From contig NC_071351.1 of the NCBI RefSeq assembly GCF_027744825.2, positions 18,985,001 through 19,049,000 on the forward strand: a DNA stretch of 64,000 nt, written 5' to 3'. The notes beneath the pieces were generated by a model. It made no database searches and was not told the origin of the DNA. It saw only the letters and a list, made by a program, of their open reading frames with translations. Positions 25,006 through 37,789 of this stretch are shown in pieces. The translations under genes were made by a program, and so were the position numbers. The number at the start of each line of letters is the position of its first letter. Within the stretch, counting starts at the first letter, position 1. Origin of the DNA: Synchiropus splendidus. Taxonomy: Eukaryota; Chordata; Actinopteri; Syngnathiformes; Callionymidae.

Positions 25006-26885
25006 CTGCTATAGTGGGAGGTTAAAATTTCATGTTCTGAAGCTTTCCTGAAAAGTTATGGCACAATGCACAAAAACGCTTTTCAGCGTGAGATAAGGTG
25101 GGTTTCGGAACGCCAAACATAAAAGTGTTGATAACTTTTGAAAAACACTTCAGACAGCTTAGATTTGATGTGCAACTACTAGAAAGACCCTTTCTGCTAT
25201 AGTGGGAGGTTAAAATTTCATGTTCTGAAGCTTCCCTGAAAAGTTATGGCACAATGCACAAAAACGCTTTTCAGCCTGAGATAAGGTGGGTTTCGGAACG
25301 CCAAACATAAAAGTGTTGATAACTTTGGAAAAACACTTCAGACAGTTTAGATTTGATGTGCAACTACTAGAAAGACCCTTTCTGCTATAGTGGGAGGTTA
25401 AAATTTCATGTTCTGAAGCTTCCCTGAAAAGTTATGGCACAATGCACAAAAACGCTTTTCAGCCTGAGATAAGGTGGGTTTCGGAACGCCAAACATAAAG
25501 GTGTTAATAACTTTGGAAAAACACTTCAGACAGTTTAGATTTGATGTGCAACTACTAGAAAGACCCTTTCTGCTATAGTGGGAGGTTAAAATTTCATGTT
25601 CTGAAGCTTCCCTGAAAAGTTATGGCACAATGCACAAAAACGCTTTTCAGCCTGAGATAAGGTGGGTTTCGGAACGCCAAACATAAAAGTGTTGATAACT
25701 TTCGAAAAACACTTCAGAGAGCTTAGATTTGATGTGCACCTACTAGAAAGACCCTTTCTGCTATAGTGGGAGGTTAAAATTTCATGTTCTGAAGCTTCCC
25801 TGAAAAGTTATGGCACAATGCGTAAAAACGCTTTTCAGCCTGAGATAAGGTGGGTTTCGGAACGCCAAACATAAAAGTGTTGATAACTTTGGAAAAACAC
25901 TTCAGACAGTTTAGATTTGATGTGCAACTACTAGAAAGACCCTTTCTGCTATAGTGGGAGGTTAAAATTTCATGTTCTGAAGCTTTCCTGAAAAGTTATG
26001 GCACAATGCACAAAAACGCTTTTCAGCCTGAGATAAGGTGGGTTTCGGAACGCCAAACATAAAAGTGTTGATAACTTTTGAAAAACACTTCAGACAGCTT
26101 AGATTTGATGTGCAACTACTAGAAAGACCCTTTCTGCTATAGTGGGAGGTTAAAATTTCATGTTCTGAAGCTTCCCTGAAAAGTTATGGCACAATGCACA
26201 AAAACGCTTTTCAGCCTGAGATAAGGTGGGTTTCGGAACGCCAAACATAAAAGTGTTGATAACTTTGGAAAAACACTTCAGACAGTTTAGATTTGATGTG
26301 CAACTACTAGAAAGACCCTTTCTGCTATAGTGGGAGGTTAAAATTTCATGTTCTGAAGCTTCCCTGAAAAGTTATGGCACAATGCACAAAAACGCTTTTC
26401 AGCCTGAGATAAGGTGGGTTTCGGAACGCCAAACATAAAAGTGTTGATAACTTTCGAAAAACACTTTGGAGAGCTTAGATTTGATGTGCACCTACTAGAA
26501 AGACCCTTTCTGCTATAGTGGGAGGTTAAAATTTCATGTTCTGAAGCTTCCCTGAAAAGTTATGGCACAATGCGTAAAAACGCTTTTCAGCCTGAGATAA
26601 GGTGGGTTTCGGAACGCCAAACATAAAAGTGTTGATAACTTTGGAAAAACACTTCAGACAGTTTAGATTTGATGTGCAACTACTAGAAAGACCCTTTCTG
26701 CTATAGTGGGAGGTTAAAATTTCATGTTCTGAAGCTTTCCTGAAAAGTTATGGCACAATGCACAAAAACGCTTTTCAGCCTGAGATAAGGTGGGTTTCGG
26801 AACGCCAAACATAAAAGTGTTGATAACTTTTGAAAAACACTTCAGACAGCTTAGATTTGATGTGCAACTACTAGAAAGACCCTTT

Positions 26886-28389
26886 CTGCTATAGTGGGAG
26901 GTTAAAATTTCATGTTCTGAAGCTTTCCTGAAAAGTTATGGCACAATGCACAAAAACGCTTTTCAGCCTGAGATAAGGTGGGTTTCGGAACGCCAAACAT
27001 AAAAGTGTTGATAACTTTCGAAAAACACTTCAGACAGCTTAGATTTGATGTGCACCTACTAAAAAGACCCTTTCTGCTATAGTGGGAGGTTAAAATTTCA
27101 TGTTCTGAAGCTTCCCTGAAAAGTTATGGCACAATGCGTAAAAACGCTTTTCAGCCTGAGATAAGGTGGGTTTCGGAACGCCAAACATAAAAGTGTTGAT
27201 AACTTTGGAAAAACACTTCAGACAGCTTAGATTTGATGTGCAACTACTAGAAAGACCCTTTCTGCTATAGTGGGAGGTTAAAATTTCATGTTCTGAAGCT
27301 TCCCTGAAAAGTTATGGCACAATGCACAAAAACGCTTTTCAGCCTGAGATAAGGTGGGTTTCGGAACGCCAAACATAAAAGTGTTGATAACTTTCGAAAA
27401 ACACTTCAGACAGCTTAGATTTGATGTGCACCTACTAGAAAGACCCTTTCTGCTATAGTGGGAGGTTAAAATTTCATGTTCTGAAGCTTCCCTGAAAAGT
27501 TATGGCACAATGCACAAAAACGCTTTTCAGCCTGAGATAAGGTGGGTTTCGGAACGCCAAACATAAAAGTGTTGATAACTTTCGAAAAACACTTCAGAGA
27601 GCTTAGATTTGATGTGCACCTACTAGAAAGACCCTTTCTGCTATAGTGGGAGGTTAAAATTTCATGTTCTGAAGCTTTCCTGAAAAGTTATGGCACAATG
27701 CACAAGAACGCTTTTCAGCCTGAGATAAGGTGGGTTTCGGAACGCCAAACATAAAAGTGTTGATAACTTTCGAAAAACACTTCAGAGAGCTTAGATTTGA
27801 TGTGCACCTACTAGAAAGACCCTTTCTGCTATAGTGGGAGGTTAAAATTTCATGTTCTGAAGCTTTCCTGAAAAGTTATGGCACAATGCACAAAAACGCT
27901 TTTCAGCCTGAGATAAGGTGGGTTTCGGAACGCCAAACATAAAAGTGTTGATAACTTTCGAAAAACACTTCAGAGAGCTTAGATTTGATGTGCACCTACT
28001 AGAAAGACCCTTTCTGCTATAGTGGGAGGTTAAAATTTCATGTTCTGAAGCTTCCCTGAAAAGTTATGGCACAATGCGTAAAAACGCTTTTCAGCCTGAG
28101 ATAAGGTGGGTTTCGGAACGCCAAACATAAAAGTGTTGATAACTTTGGAAAAACACTTCAGACAGCTTAGATTTGATGTGCAACTACTAGAAAGACCCTT
28201 TCTGCTATAGTGGGAGGTTAAAATTTCATGTTCTGAAGCTTCCCTGAAAAGTTATGGCACAATGCACAAAAACGCTTTTCAGCCTGAGATAAGGTGGGTT
28301 TCGGAACGCCAAACATAAAAGTGTTGATAACTTTCGAAAAACACTTCAGACAGCTTAGATTTGATGTGCACCTACTAGAAAGACCCTTT
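26886..28389. repeat. C-rich stretch with three consecutive C-type monomers
   Basis: Of eight monomers here, six carry 134C (26886, 27262, 27450, 27638, 27826 and 28202) and the other two (27074 and 28014) are GT units with 153C. The units at 27450, 27638 and 27826 are consecutive C units with 150G; those at 27638 and 27826 also have 41T. Private changes are CTAAAAAG near 27061 and CACAAGAACG near 27705. A similar C-C-C run occurs at about 42.68-43.24 kb, and the two-unit version (C, then 41T C) opens every 13-mer copy. Confidence 0.8.
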
Positions 28390-28765
28390 CTGCTATAGTG
28401 GGAGGTTAAAATTTCATGTTCTGAAGCTTCCCTGAAAAGTTATGGCACAATGCGTAAAAACGCTTTTCAGCCTGAGATAAGGTGGGTTTCGGAACGCCAA
28501 ACATAAAAGTGTTGATAACTTTGGAAAAACACTTCAGACAGTTTAGATTTGATGTGCAACTACTAGAAAGACCCTTTCTGCTATAGTGGGAGGTTAAAAT
28601 TTCATGTTCTGAAGCTTCCCTGAAAAGTTATGGCACAATGCACAAAAACGCTTTTCAGCCTGAGATAAGGTGGGTTTCGGAACGCCAAACATAAAAGTGT
28701 TAATAACTTTGGAAAAACACTTCAGACAGTTTAGATTTGATGTGCAACTACTAGAAAGACCCTTT

Positions 28766-30081
28766 CTGCTATAGTGGGAGGTTAAAATTTCATGTTCTGA
28801 AGCTTCCCTGAAAAGTTATGGCACAATGCACAAAAACGCTTTTCAGCCTGAGATAAGGTGGGTTTCGGAACGCCAAACATAAAAGTGTTGATAACTTTCG
28901 AAAAACACTTCAGAGAGCTTAGATTTGATGTGCACCTACTAGAAAGACCCTTTCTGCTATAGTGGGAGGTTAAAATTTCATGTTCTGAAGCTTCCCTGAA
29001 AAGTTATGGCACAATGCGTAAAAACGCTTTTCAGCCTGAGATAAGGTGGGTTTCGGAACGCCAAACATAAAAGTGTTGATAACTTTGGAAAAACACTTCA
29101 GACAGTTTAGATTTGATGTGCAACTACTAGAAAGACCCTTTCTGCTATAGTGGGAGGTTAAAATTTCATGTTCTGAAGCTTTCCTGAAAAGTTATGGCAC
29201 AATGCACAAAAACGCTTTTCAGCCTGAGATAAGGTGGGTTTCGGAACGCCAAACATAAAAGTGTTGATAACTTTTGAAAAACACTTCAGACAGCTTAGAT
29301 TTGATGTGCAACTACTAGAAAGACCCTTTCTGCTATAGTGGGAGGTTAAAATTTCATGTTCTGAAGCTTCCCTGAAAAGTTATGGCACAATGCACAAAAA
29401 CGCTTTTCAGCCTGAGATAAGGTGGGTTTCGGAACGCCAAACATAAAAGTGTTGATAACTTTGGAAAAACACTTCAGACAGTTTAGATTTGATGTGCAAC
29501 TACTAGAAAGACCCTTTCTGCTATAGTGGGAGGTTAAAATTTCATGTTCTGAAGCTTCCCTGAAAAGTTATGGCACAATGCACAAAAACGCTTTTCAGCC
29601 TGAGATAAGGTGGGTTTTGGAACGCCAAACATAAAAGTGTTGATAACTTTCGAAAAACACTTCAGAGAGCTTAGATTTGATGTGCACCTACTAGAAAGAC
29701 CCTTTCTGCTATAGTGGGAGGTTAAAATTTCATGTTCTGAAGCTTCCCTGAAAAGTTATGGCACAATGCGTAAAAACGCTTTTCAGCCTGAGATAAGGTG
29801 GGTTTCGGAACGCCAAACATAAAAGTGTTGATAACTTTGGAAAAACACTTCAGACAGTTTAGATTTGATGTGCAACTACTAGAAAGACCCTTTCTGCTAT
29901 AGTGGGAGGTTAAAATTTCATGTTCTGAAGCTTTCCTGAAAAGTTATGGCACAATGCACAAAAACGCTTTTCAGCCTGAGATAAGGTGGGTTTCGGAACG
30001 CCAAACATAAAAGTGTTGATAACTTTTGAAAAACACTTCAGACAGCTTAGATTTGATGTGCAACTACTAGAAAGACCCTTT
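28766..30081. repeat. Tetramer run C-B-T-G-C-B-T opening the right-hand domain
   Basis: Seven monomers in the order C (28766), B (28954), T (29142), G (29330), C (29518), B (29706), T (29894). The second C unit has a private T in its GGTTTTGGAACG context near 29617, where others read TTTCGG, removing one CpG. The run then passes into a GT-type unit instead of the expected G, so the tetramer register is broken at 30082. From here rightward the 125A variant becomes frequent. Confidence 0.8.
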
Positions 30082-32525
30082 CTGCTATAGTGGGAGGTTA
30101 AAATTTCATGTTCTGAAGCTTCCCTGAAAAGTTATGGCACAATGCGTAAAAACGCTTTTCAGCCTGAGATAAGGTGGGTTTCGGAACGCCAAACATAAAA
30201 GTGTTGATAACTTTGGAAAAATACTTCAGACAGTTTAGATTTGATGTGCAACTACTAGAAAGACCCTTTCTGCTATAGTGGGAGGTTAAAATTTCATGTT
30301 CTGAAGCTTCCCTGAAAAGTTATGGCACAATGCACAAAAACGCTTTTCAGCCTGAGATAAGGTGGGTTTCGGAACGCCAAACATAAAAGTGTTGATAACT
30401 TTGGAAAAACACTTCAGACAGTTTAGATTTGATGTGCAACTACTAGAAAGACCCTTTCTGCTATAGTGAGAGGTTAAAATTTCATGTTCTGAAGCTTCCC
30501 TGAAAAGTTATGGCACAATGCACAAAAACGCTTTTCAGCCTGAGATAAGGTGGGTTTCGGAACGCCAAACATAAAAGTGTTAATAACTTTGGAAAAACAC
30601 TTCAGACAGTTTAGATTTGATGTGCAACTACTAGAAAGACCCTTTCTGCTATAGTGGGAGGTTAAAATTTAATGTTCTGAAGCTTCCCTGAAAAGTTATG
30701 GCACAATGCACAAAAACGCTTTTCAGCCTGAGATAAGGTGGGTTTCGGAACGCCAAACATAAAAGTGTTAATAACTTTGGAAAAACACTTCAGACAGTTT
30801 AGATTTGATGTGCAACTACTAGAAAGACCCTTTCTGCTATAGTGGGAGGTTAAAATTTCATGTTCTGAAGCTTCCCTGAAAAGTTATGGCACAATGCGTA
30901 AAAACGCTTTTCAGCCTGAGATAAGGTGGGTTTCGGAACGCCAAACATAAAAGTGTTGATAACTTTCGAAAAACACTTCAGACAGTTTAGATTTGATGTG
31001 CACCTACTAGAAAGACCCTTTCTGCTATAGTGGGAGGTTAAAATTTCATGTTCTGAAGCTTCCCTGAAAAGTTATGGCACAATGCACAAAAACGCTTTTC
31101 AGCCTGAGATAAGGTGGGTTTCGGAACGCCAAACATAAAAGTGTTAATAACTTTGGAAAAACACTTCAGACAGTTTAGATTTGATGTGCAACTACTAGAA
31201 AGACCCTTTCTGCTATAGTGGGAGGTTAAAATTTCATGTTCTGAAGCTTCCCTGAAAAGTTATGGCACAATGCACAAAAACGCTTTTCAGCCTGAGATAA
31301 GGTGGGTTTCGGAACTCCAAACATAAAAGTGTTGATAACTTTCGAAAAACACTTCAGAGAGCTTAGATTTGATGTGCACCTACTAGAAAGACCCTTTCTG
31401 CTATAGTGGGAGGTTAAAATTTCATGTTCTGAAGCTTCCCTGAAAAGTTATGGCACAATGCGTAAAAACGCTTTTCAGCCTGAGATAAGGTGGGTTTCGG
31501 AACGCCAAACATAAAAGTGTTGATAACTTTGGAAAAACACTTCAGACAGTTTAGATTTGATGTGCAACTACTAGAAAGACCCTTTCTGCTATAGTGGGAG
31601 GTTAAAATTTCATGTTCTGAAGCTTTCCTGAAAAGTTATTGCACAATGCACAAAAACGCTTTTCAGCCTGAGATAAGGTGGGTTTCGGAACGCCAAACAT
31701 AAAAGTGTTGATAACTTTTGAAAAACACTTCAGACAGCTTAGATTTGATGTGCACCTACTAGAAAGACCCTTTCTGCTATAGTGGGAGGTTAAAATTTCA
31801 TGTTCTGAAGCTTCCCTGAAAAGTTATGGCACAATGCACAAAAACGCTTTTCAGCCTGAGATAAGGTGGGTTTCGGAACGCCAAACATAAAAGTGTTGAT
31901 AACTTTGGAAAAACACTTCAGACAGTTTAGATTTGATGTGCAACTACTAGAAAGACCCTTTCTGCTATAGTGGGAGGTTAAAATTTCATGTTCTGAAGCT
32001 TCCCTGAAAAGTTATGGCACAATGCACAAAAACGCTTTTCAGCCTGAGATAAGGTGGGTTTCGGAACGCCAAACATAAAAGTGTTGATAACTTTGGAAAA
32101 ACACTTCAGAGAGCTTAGATTTGATGTGCACCTACTAGAAAGACCCTTTCTGCTATAGTGGGAGGTTAAAATTTCATGTTCTGAAGCTTCCCTGAAAAGT
32201 TATGGCACAATGCGTAAAAACGCTTTTCAGCCTGAGATAAGGTGGGTTTCGGAACGCCAAACATAAAAGTGTTGATAACTTTGGAAAAACACTTCAGACA
32301 GTTTAGATTTGATGTGCAACTACTAGAAAGACCCTTTCTGCTATAGTGGGAGGTTAAAATTTCATGTTCTGAAGCTTTCCTGAAAAGTTATGGCACAATG
32401 CACAAAAACGCTTTTCAGCCTGAGATAAGGTGGGTTTCGGAACGCCAAACATAAAAGTGTTGATAACTTTTGAAAAACACTTCAGACAGCTTAGATTTGA
32501 TGTGCAACTACTAGAAAGACCCTTT
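29330..32525. repeat. 17-monomer block related to 37790-40985 (45-monomer spacing)
   Basis: Rare markers shared at +8,460 bp are TAGTGAGAGG (A at 30469, copy 38929) and TTATTGCAC (T at 31640, copy 40100). The flanking order of C, B, T and GT units also agrees. Three or four middle units differ in type (for example 125A near 30580 against 125G), so this pair is older or partly converted. The same markers also occur at 49833/51004 and 54909/56080. Confidence 0.75.
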
Positions 32526-32901
32526 CTGCTATAGTGGGAGGTTAAAATTTCATGTTCTGAAGCTTCCCTGAAAAGTTATGCCACAATGCACAAAAACGCT
32601 TTTCAGCCTGAGATAAGGTGGGTTTCGGAACGCCAAACATAAAAGTGTTGATAACTTTGGAAAAACACTTCAGACAGTTTAGATTTGATGTGCAACTACT
32701 AGAAAGACCCTTTCTGCTATAGTGGGAGGTTAAAATTTCATGTTCTGAAGCTTCCCTGAAAAGTTATGGCACAATGCACAAAAACGCTTTTCAGCCTGAG
32801 ATAAGGTGGGTTTCGGAACGCCAAACATAAAAGTGTTAATAACTTTGGAAAAACACTTCAGACAGTTTAGATTTGATGTGCAACTACTAGAAAGACCCTT
32901 T

Positions 32902-34405
32902 CTGCTATAGTGGGAGGTTAAAATTTCATGTTCTGAAGCTTCCCTGAAAAGTTATGGCACAATGCACAAAAACGCTTTTCAGCCTGAGATAAGGTGGGTT
33001 TCGGAACGCCAAACATAAAAGTGTTGATAACTTTCGAAAAACACTTCAGAGAGCTTAGATTTGATGTGCACCTACTAGAAAGACCCTTTCTGCTATAGTG
33101 GGAGGTTAAAATTTCATGTTCTGAAGCTTCCCTGAAAAGTTATGGCACAATGCGTAAAAACGCTTTTCAGCCTGAGATAAGGTGGGTTTCGGAACGCCAA
33201 ACATAAAAGTGTTGATAACTTTGGAAAAACACTTCAGACAGTTTAGATTTGATGTGCAACTACTAGAAAGACCCTTTCTGCTATAGTGGGAGGTTAAAAT
33301 TTCATGTTCTGAAGCTTTCCTGAAAAGTTATGGCACAATGCACAAAAACGCTTTTCAGCCTGAGATAAGGTGGGTTTCGGAACGCCAAACATAAAAGTGT
33401 TGATAACTTTTGAAAAACACTTCAGACAGCTTAGATTTGATGTGCAACTACTAGAAAGACCCTTTCTGCTCTAGTGGGAGGTTAAAATTTCATGTTCTGA
33501 AGCTTCCCTGAAAAGTTATGGCACAATGCACAAAAACGCTTTTCAGCCTGAGATAAGGTGGGTTTCGGAACGCCAAACATAAAAGTGTTGATAACTTTGG
33601 AAAAACACTTCAGACAGTTTAGATTTGATGTGCAACTACTAGAAAGACCCTTTCTGCTATAGTGGGAGGTTAAAATTTCATGTTCTGAAGCTTCCCTGAA
33701 AAGTTATGGCACAATGCACAAAAACGCTTTTCAGCCTGAGATAAGGTGGGTTTCGGAACGCCAAACATAAAAGTGTTGATAACTTTCGAAAAACACTTCA
33801 GAGAGCTTAGATTTGATATGCACCTACTAGAAAGACCCTTTCTGCTATAGTGGGAGGTTAAAATTTCATGTTCTGAAGCTTCCCTGAAAAGTTATGGCAC
33901 AATGCGTAAAAACGCTTTTCAGCCTGAGATAAGGTGGGTTTCGGAACGCCAAACATAAAAGTGTTGATAACTTTGGAAAAACACTTCAGACAGTTTAGAT
34001 TTGATGAGCAACTACTAGAAAGACCCTTTCTGCTATAGTGGGAGGTTAAAATTTCATGTTCTGAAGCTTTCCTGAAAAGTTATGGCACAATGCACAAAAA
34101 CGCTTTTCAGCCTGAGATAAGGTGGGTTTCGGAACGCCAAACATAAAAGTGTTGATAACTTTTGAAAAACACTTCAGACAGCTTAGATTTGATGTGCAAC
34201 TACTAGAAAGACCCTTTCTACTATAGTGGGAGGTTAAAATTTCATGTTCTGAAGCTTCCCTGAAAAGTTATGGCACAATGCACAAAAACGCTTTTCAGCC
34301 TGAGATAAGGTGGGTTTCGGAACGCCAAACATAAAAGTGTTGATAACTTTGGAAAAACACTTCAGACAGTTTAGATTTGATGTGCAACTACTAGAAAGAC
34401 CCTTT
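32902..34405. repeat. Core tetramer HOR C-B-T-G, two tandem copies (752 bp each)
   Basis: Eight consecutive monomers follow the order C (134C, 150G, 153C, 170C), B (GT at 65-66, 134G), T (41T, 134T, 153C, 170A), G (134G, 153T), then C-B-T-G again. The first tetramer is 32902-33653, the second 33654-34405. The same order occurs singly or with extra units in most of the window, for example near 2633-3384, 4325-5076 and 53.6 kb, so this looks like the basic building block. If units are phased from about position 67 instead, the C marker and the following GT dinucleotide fall in one monomer, which may be the truer evolutionary phase. Point differences exist (33471, 33819, 34007). Confidence 0.85.
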
Positions 34406-36473
34406 CTGCTATAGTGGGAGGTTAAAATTTCATGTTCTGAAGCTTCCCTGAAAAGTTATGGCACAATGCACAAAAACGCTTTTCAGCCTGAGATAAGGTG
34501 GGTTTCGGAACGCCAAACATAAAAGTGTTGATAACTTTCGAAAAACACTTCAGACAGTTTAGATTTGATGTGCAACTACTAGAAAGACCCTTTCTGCTAT
34601 AGTGGGAGGTTAAAATTTCATGTTCTGAAGCTTCCCTGAAAAGTTATGGCACAATGCACAAAAACGCTTTTCAGCCTGAGATAAGGTGGGTTTCGGAACG
34701 CCAAACATAAAAGTGTTGATAACTTTCGAAAAACACTTCAGAGAGCTTAGATTTGATGTGCACCTACTAGAAAGACCCTTTCTGCTATAGTGGGAGGTTA
34801 AAATTTCATGTTCTGAAGCTTCCCTGAAAAGTTATGGCACAATGCGTAAAAACGCTTTTCAGCCTGAGATAAGGTGGGTTTCGGAACGCCAAACATAAAA
34901 GTGTTGATAACTTTGGAAAAACACTACAGACAGTTTAGATTTGATGTGCAACTACTAGAAAGACCCTTTCTGCTATAGTGGGAGGTTAAAATTTCATGTT
35001 CTGAAGCTTTCCTGAAAAGTTATGGCACAATGCACAAAAACGCTTTTCAGCCTGAGATAAGGTGGGTTTCGGAACGCCAAACATAAAAGTGTTGATAACT
35101 TTGGAAAAACACTTCAGACAGTTTAGATTTGATGTGCAACTACTAGAAAGACCCTTTCTGCTATAGTGGGAGGTTAAAATTTCATGTTCTGAAGCTTTCC
35201 TGAAAAGTTATGGCACAATGCACAAAAACGCTTTTCAGCCTGAGATAAGGTGGGTTTCGGAACGCCAAACATAAAAGTGTTGATAACTTTTGAAAAACAC
35301 TTCAGACAGCTTAGATTTGATGTGCAACTACTAGAAAGACCCTTTCTGCTATTGTGGGAGGTTAAAATTTCATGTTCTGAAGCTTCCCTGAAAAGTTATG
35401 GCACAATGCACAAAAACGCTTTTCAGCCTGAGATAAGGTGGGTTTCGGAACGCCAAACATAAAAGTGTTGATAACTTTGGAAAAACACTTCAGACAGTTT
35501 AGATTTGATGTGCAACTACTAGAAAGACCCTTTCTGCTATAGTGGGAGGTTAAAATTTCATGTTCTGAGGCTTCCCTGAAAAGTTATGGCACAATGCACA
35601 AAAACGCTTTTCAGCCTGAGATAAGGTGGGTTTCGGAACGCCAAACATAAAAGTGTTGATAACTTTGGAAAAACACTTCAGACAGTTTAGATTTGATGTG
35701 CAACTACTAGAAAGACCCTTTCTGCTATAGTGGGAGGTTAAAATTTCATGTTCTGAAGCTTCCCTGAAAAGTTATGGCACAATGCACAAAAACGCTTTTC
35801 AGCCTGAGATAAGGTGGGTTTCGGAACGCCAAACATAAAAATGTTAATAACTTTGGAAAAACACTTCAGACAGTTTAGATTTGATGTGCAACTACTAGAA
35901 AGACCCTTTCTGCTATAGTGGGAGGTTAAAATTTCATGTTCTGAAGCTTCCCTGAAAAGTTATGGCACAATGCACAAAAACGCTTTTCAGCCTGAGATAA
36001 GGTGGGTTTCGGAACGCCAAACATAAAAGTGTTGATAACTTTCGAAAAACACTTCAGACAGCTTAGATTTGATGTGCACCTACTAGAAAGACCCTTTCTG
36101 CTATAGTGGGAGGTTAAAATTTCATGTTCTGAAGCTTCCCTGAAAAGTTATGGCACAATGCGTAAAAACGCTTTTCAGCCTGAGATAAGGTGGGTTTCGG
36201 AACGCCAAACATAAAAGTGTTGATAACTTTGGAAAAACACTTCAGACAGTTTAGATTTGATGTGCAACTACTAGAAAGACCCTTTCTGCTATAGTGGGAG
36301 GTTAAAATTTCATGTTCTGAAGCTTCCCTGAAAAGTTATGGCACAATGCACAAAAACGCTTTTCAGCCTGAGATAAGGTGGGTTTCGGAACGCCAAACAT
36401 AAAAGTGTTAATAACTTTGGAAAAACACTTCAGACAGTTTAGATTTGATGTGCAACTACTAGAAAGACCCTTT
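34406..36473. repeat. 11-monomer block related to 43430-45497 (48-monomer spacing)
   Basis: Markers at +9,024 bp are CACTACAG (A at 34926 and 43950), TGAGGCTT (G at 35569 and 44593) and AAAAATGTTAAT (T at 35842 and 44866). The unit at 35346 starts CTATTG where its partner reads CTATAG. The next unit (36474) leaves this pairing and instead matches 47754 (CAACCTG, A at 36554 and 47834, 60 monomers apart), so there is a switch of partner at about 36.47 kb. Confidence 0.78.
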
Positions 36474-37789
36474 CTGCTATAGTGGGAGGTTAAAATTTCA
36501 TGTTCTGAAGCTTCCCTGAAAAGTTATGGCACAATGCACAAAAACGCTTTTCAACCTGAGATAAGGTGGGTTTCGGAACGCCAAACATAAAAGTGTTGAT
36601 AACTTTCGAAAAACACTTCAGAGAGCTTAGATTTGATGTGCACCTACTAGAAAGACCCTTTCTGCTATAGTGGGAGGTTAAAATTTCATGTTCTGAAGCT
36701 TCCCTGAAAAGTTATGGCACAATGCGTAAAAACGCTTTTCAGCCTGAGATAAGGTGGGTTTCGGAACGCCAAACATAAAAGTGTTGATAACTTTGGAAAA
36801 ACACTTCAGACAGTTTAGATTTGATGTGCAACTACTAGAAAGACCCTTTCTGCTATAGTGGGAGGTTAAAATTTCATGTTCTGAAGCTTTCCTGAAAAGT
36901 TATGGCACAATGCACAAAAACGCTTTTCAGCCTGAGATAAGGTGGGTTTCGGAACGCCAAACATAAAAGTGTTGATAACTTTTGAAAAACACTTCAGACA
37001 GCTTAGATTTGATGTGCAACTACTAGAAAGACCCTTTCTGCTATAGTGGGAGGTTAAAATTTCATGTTCTGAAGCTTCCCTGAAAAGTTATGGCACAATG
37101 CACAAAAACGCTTTTCAGCCTGAGATAAGGTGGGTTTCGGAACGCCAAACATAAAAGTGTTGATAACTTTGGAAAAACACTTCAGACAGTTTAGATTTGA
37201 TGTGCAACTACTAGAAAGACCCTTTCTGCTATAGTGGGAGGTTAAAATTTCATGTTCTGAAGCTTCCCTGAAAAGTTATGGCACAATGCACAAAAACGCT
37301 TTTCAGCCTGAGATAAGGTGGGTTTCGGAACGCCAAACATAAAAGTGTTGATAACTTTCGAAAAACACTTCAGAGAGCTTAGATTTGATGTGCACCTACG
37401 AGAAAGACCCTTTCTGCTATAGTGGGAGGTTAAAATTTCATGTTCTGAAGCTTCCCTGAAAAGTTATGGCACAATGCGTAAAAACGCTTTTCAGCCTGAG
37501 ATAAGGTGGGTTTCGGAACGCCAAACATAAAAGTGTTGATAACTTTTGAAAAACACTTCAGAAAGCTTAGATTTGATGTGCAACTACTAGAAAGACCCTT
37601 TCTGCTATAGTGGGAGGTTAAAATTTCATGTTCTGAAGCTTCCCTGAAAAGTTATGGCACAATGCACAAAAACGCTTTTCAGCCTGAGATAAGGTGGGTT
37701 TCGGAACGCCAAACATAAAAGTGTTGATAACTTTGGAAAAACACTTCAGACAGTTTAGATTTGATGTGCAACTACTAGAAAGACCCTTT

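Noticed and set aside
35250..35462. 70-codon frame
   Set aside because: Opened by a private CTATTG; the related unit near 44.37 kb retains the stop.
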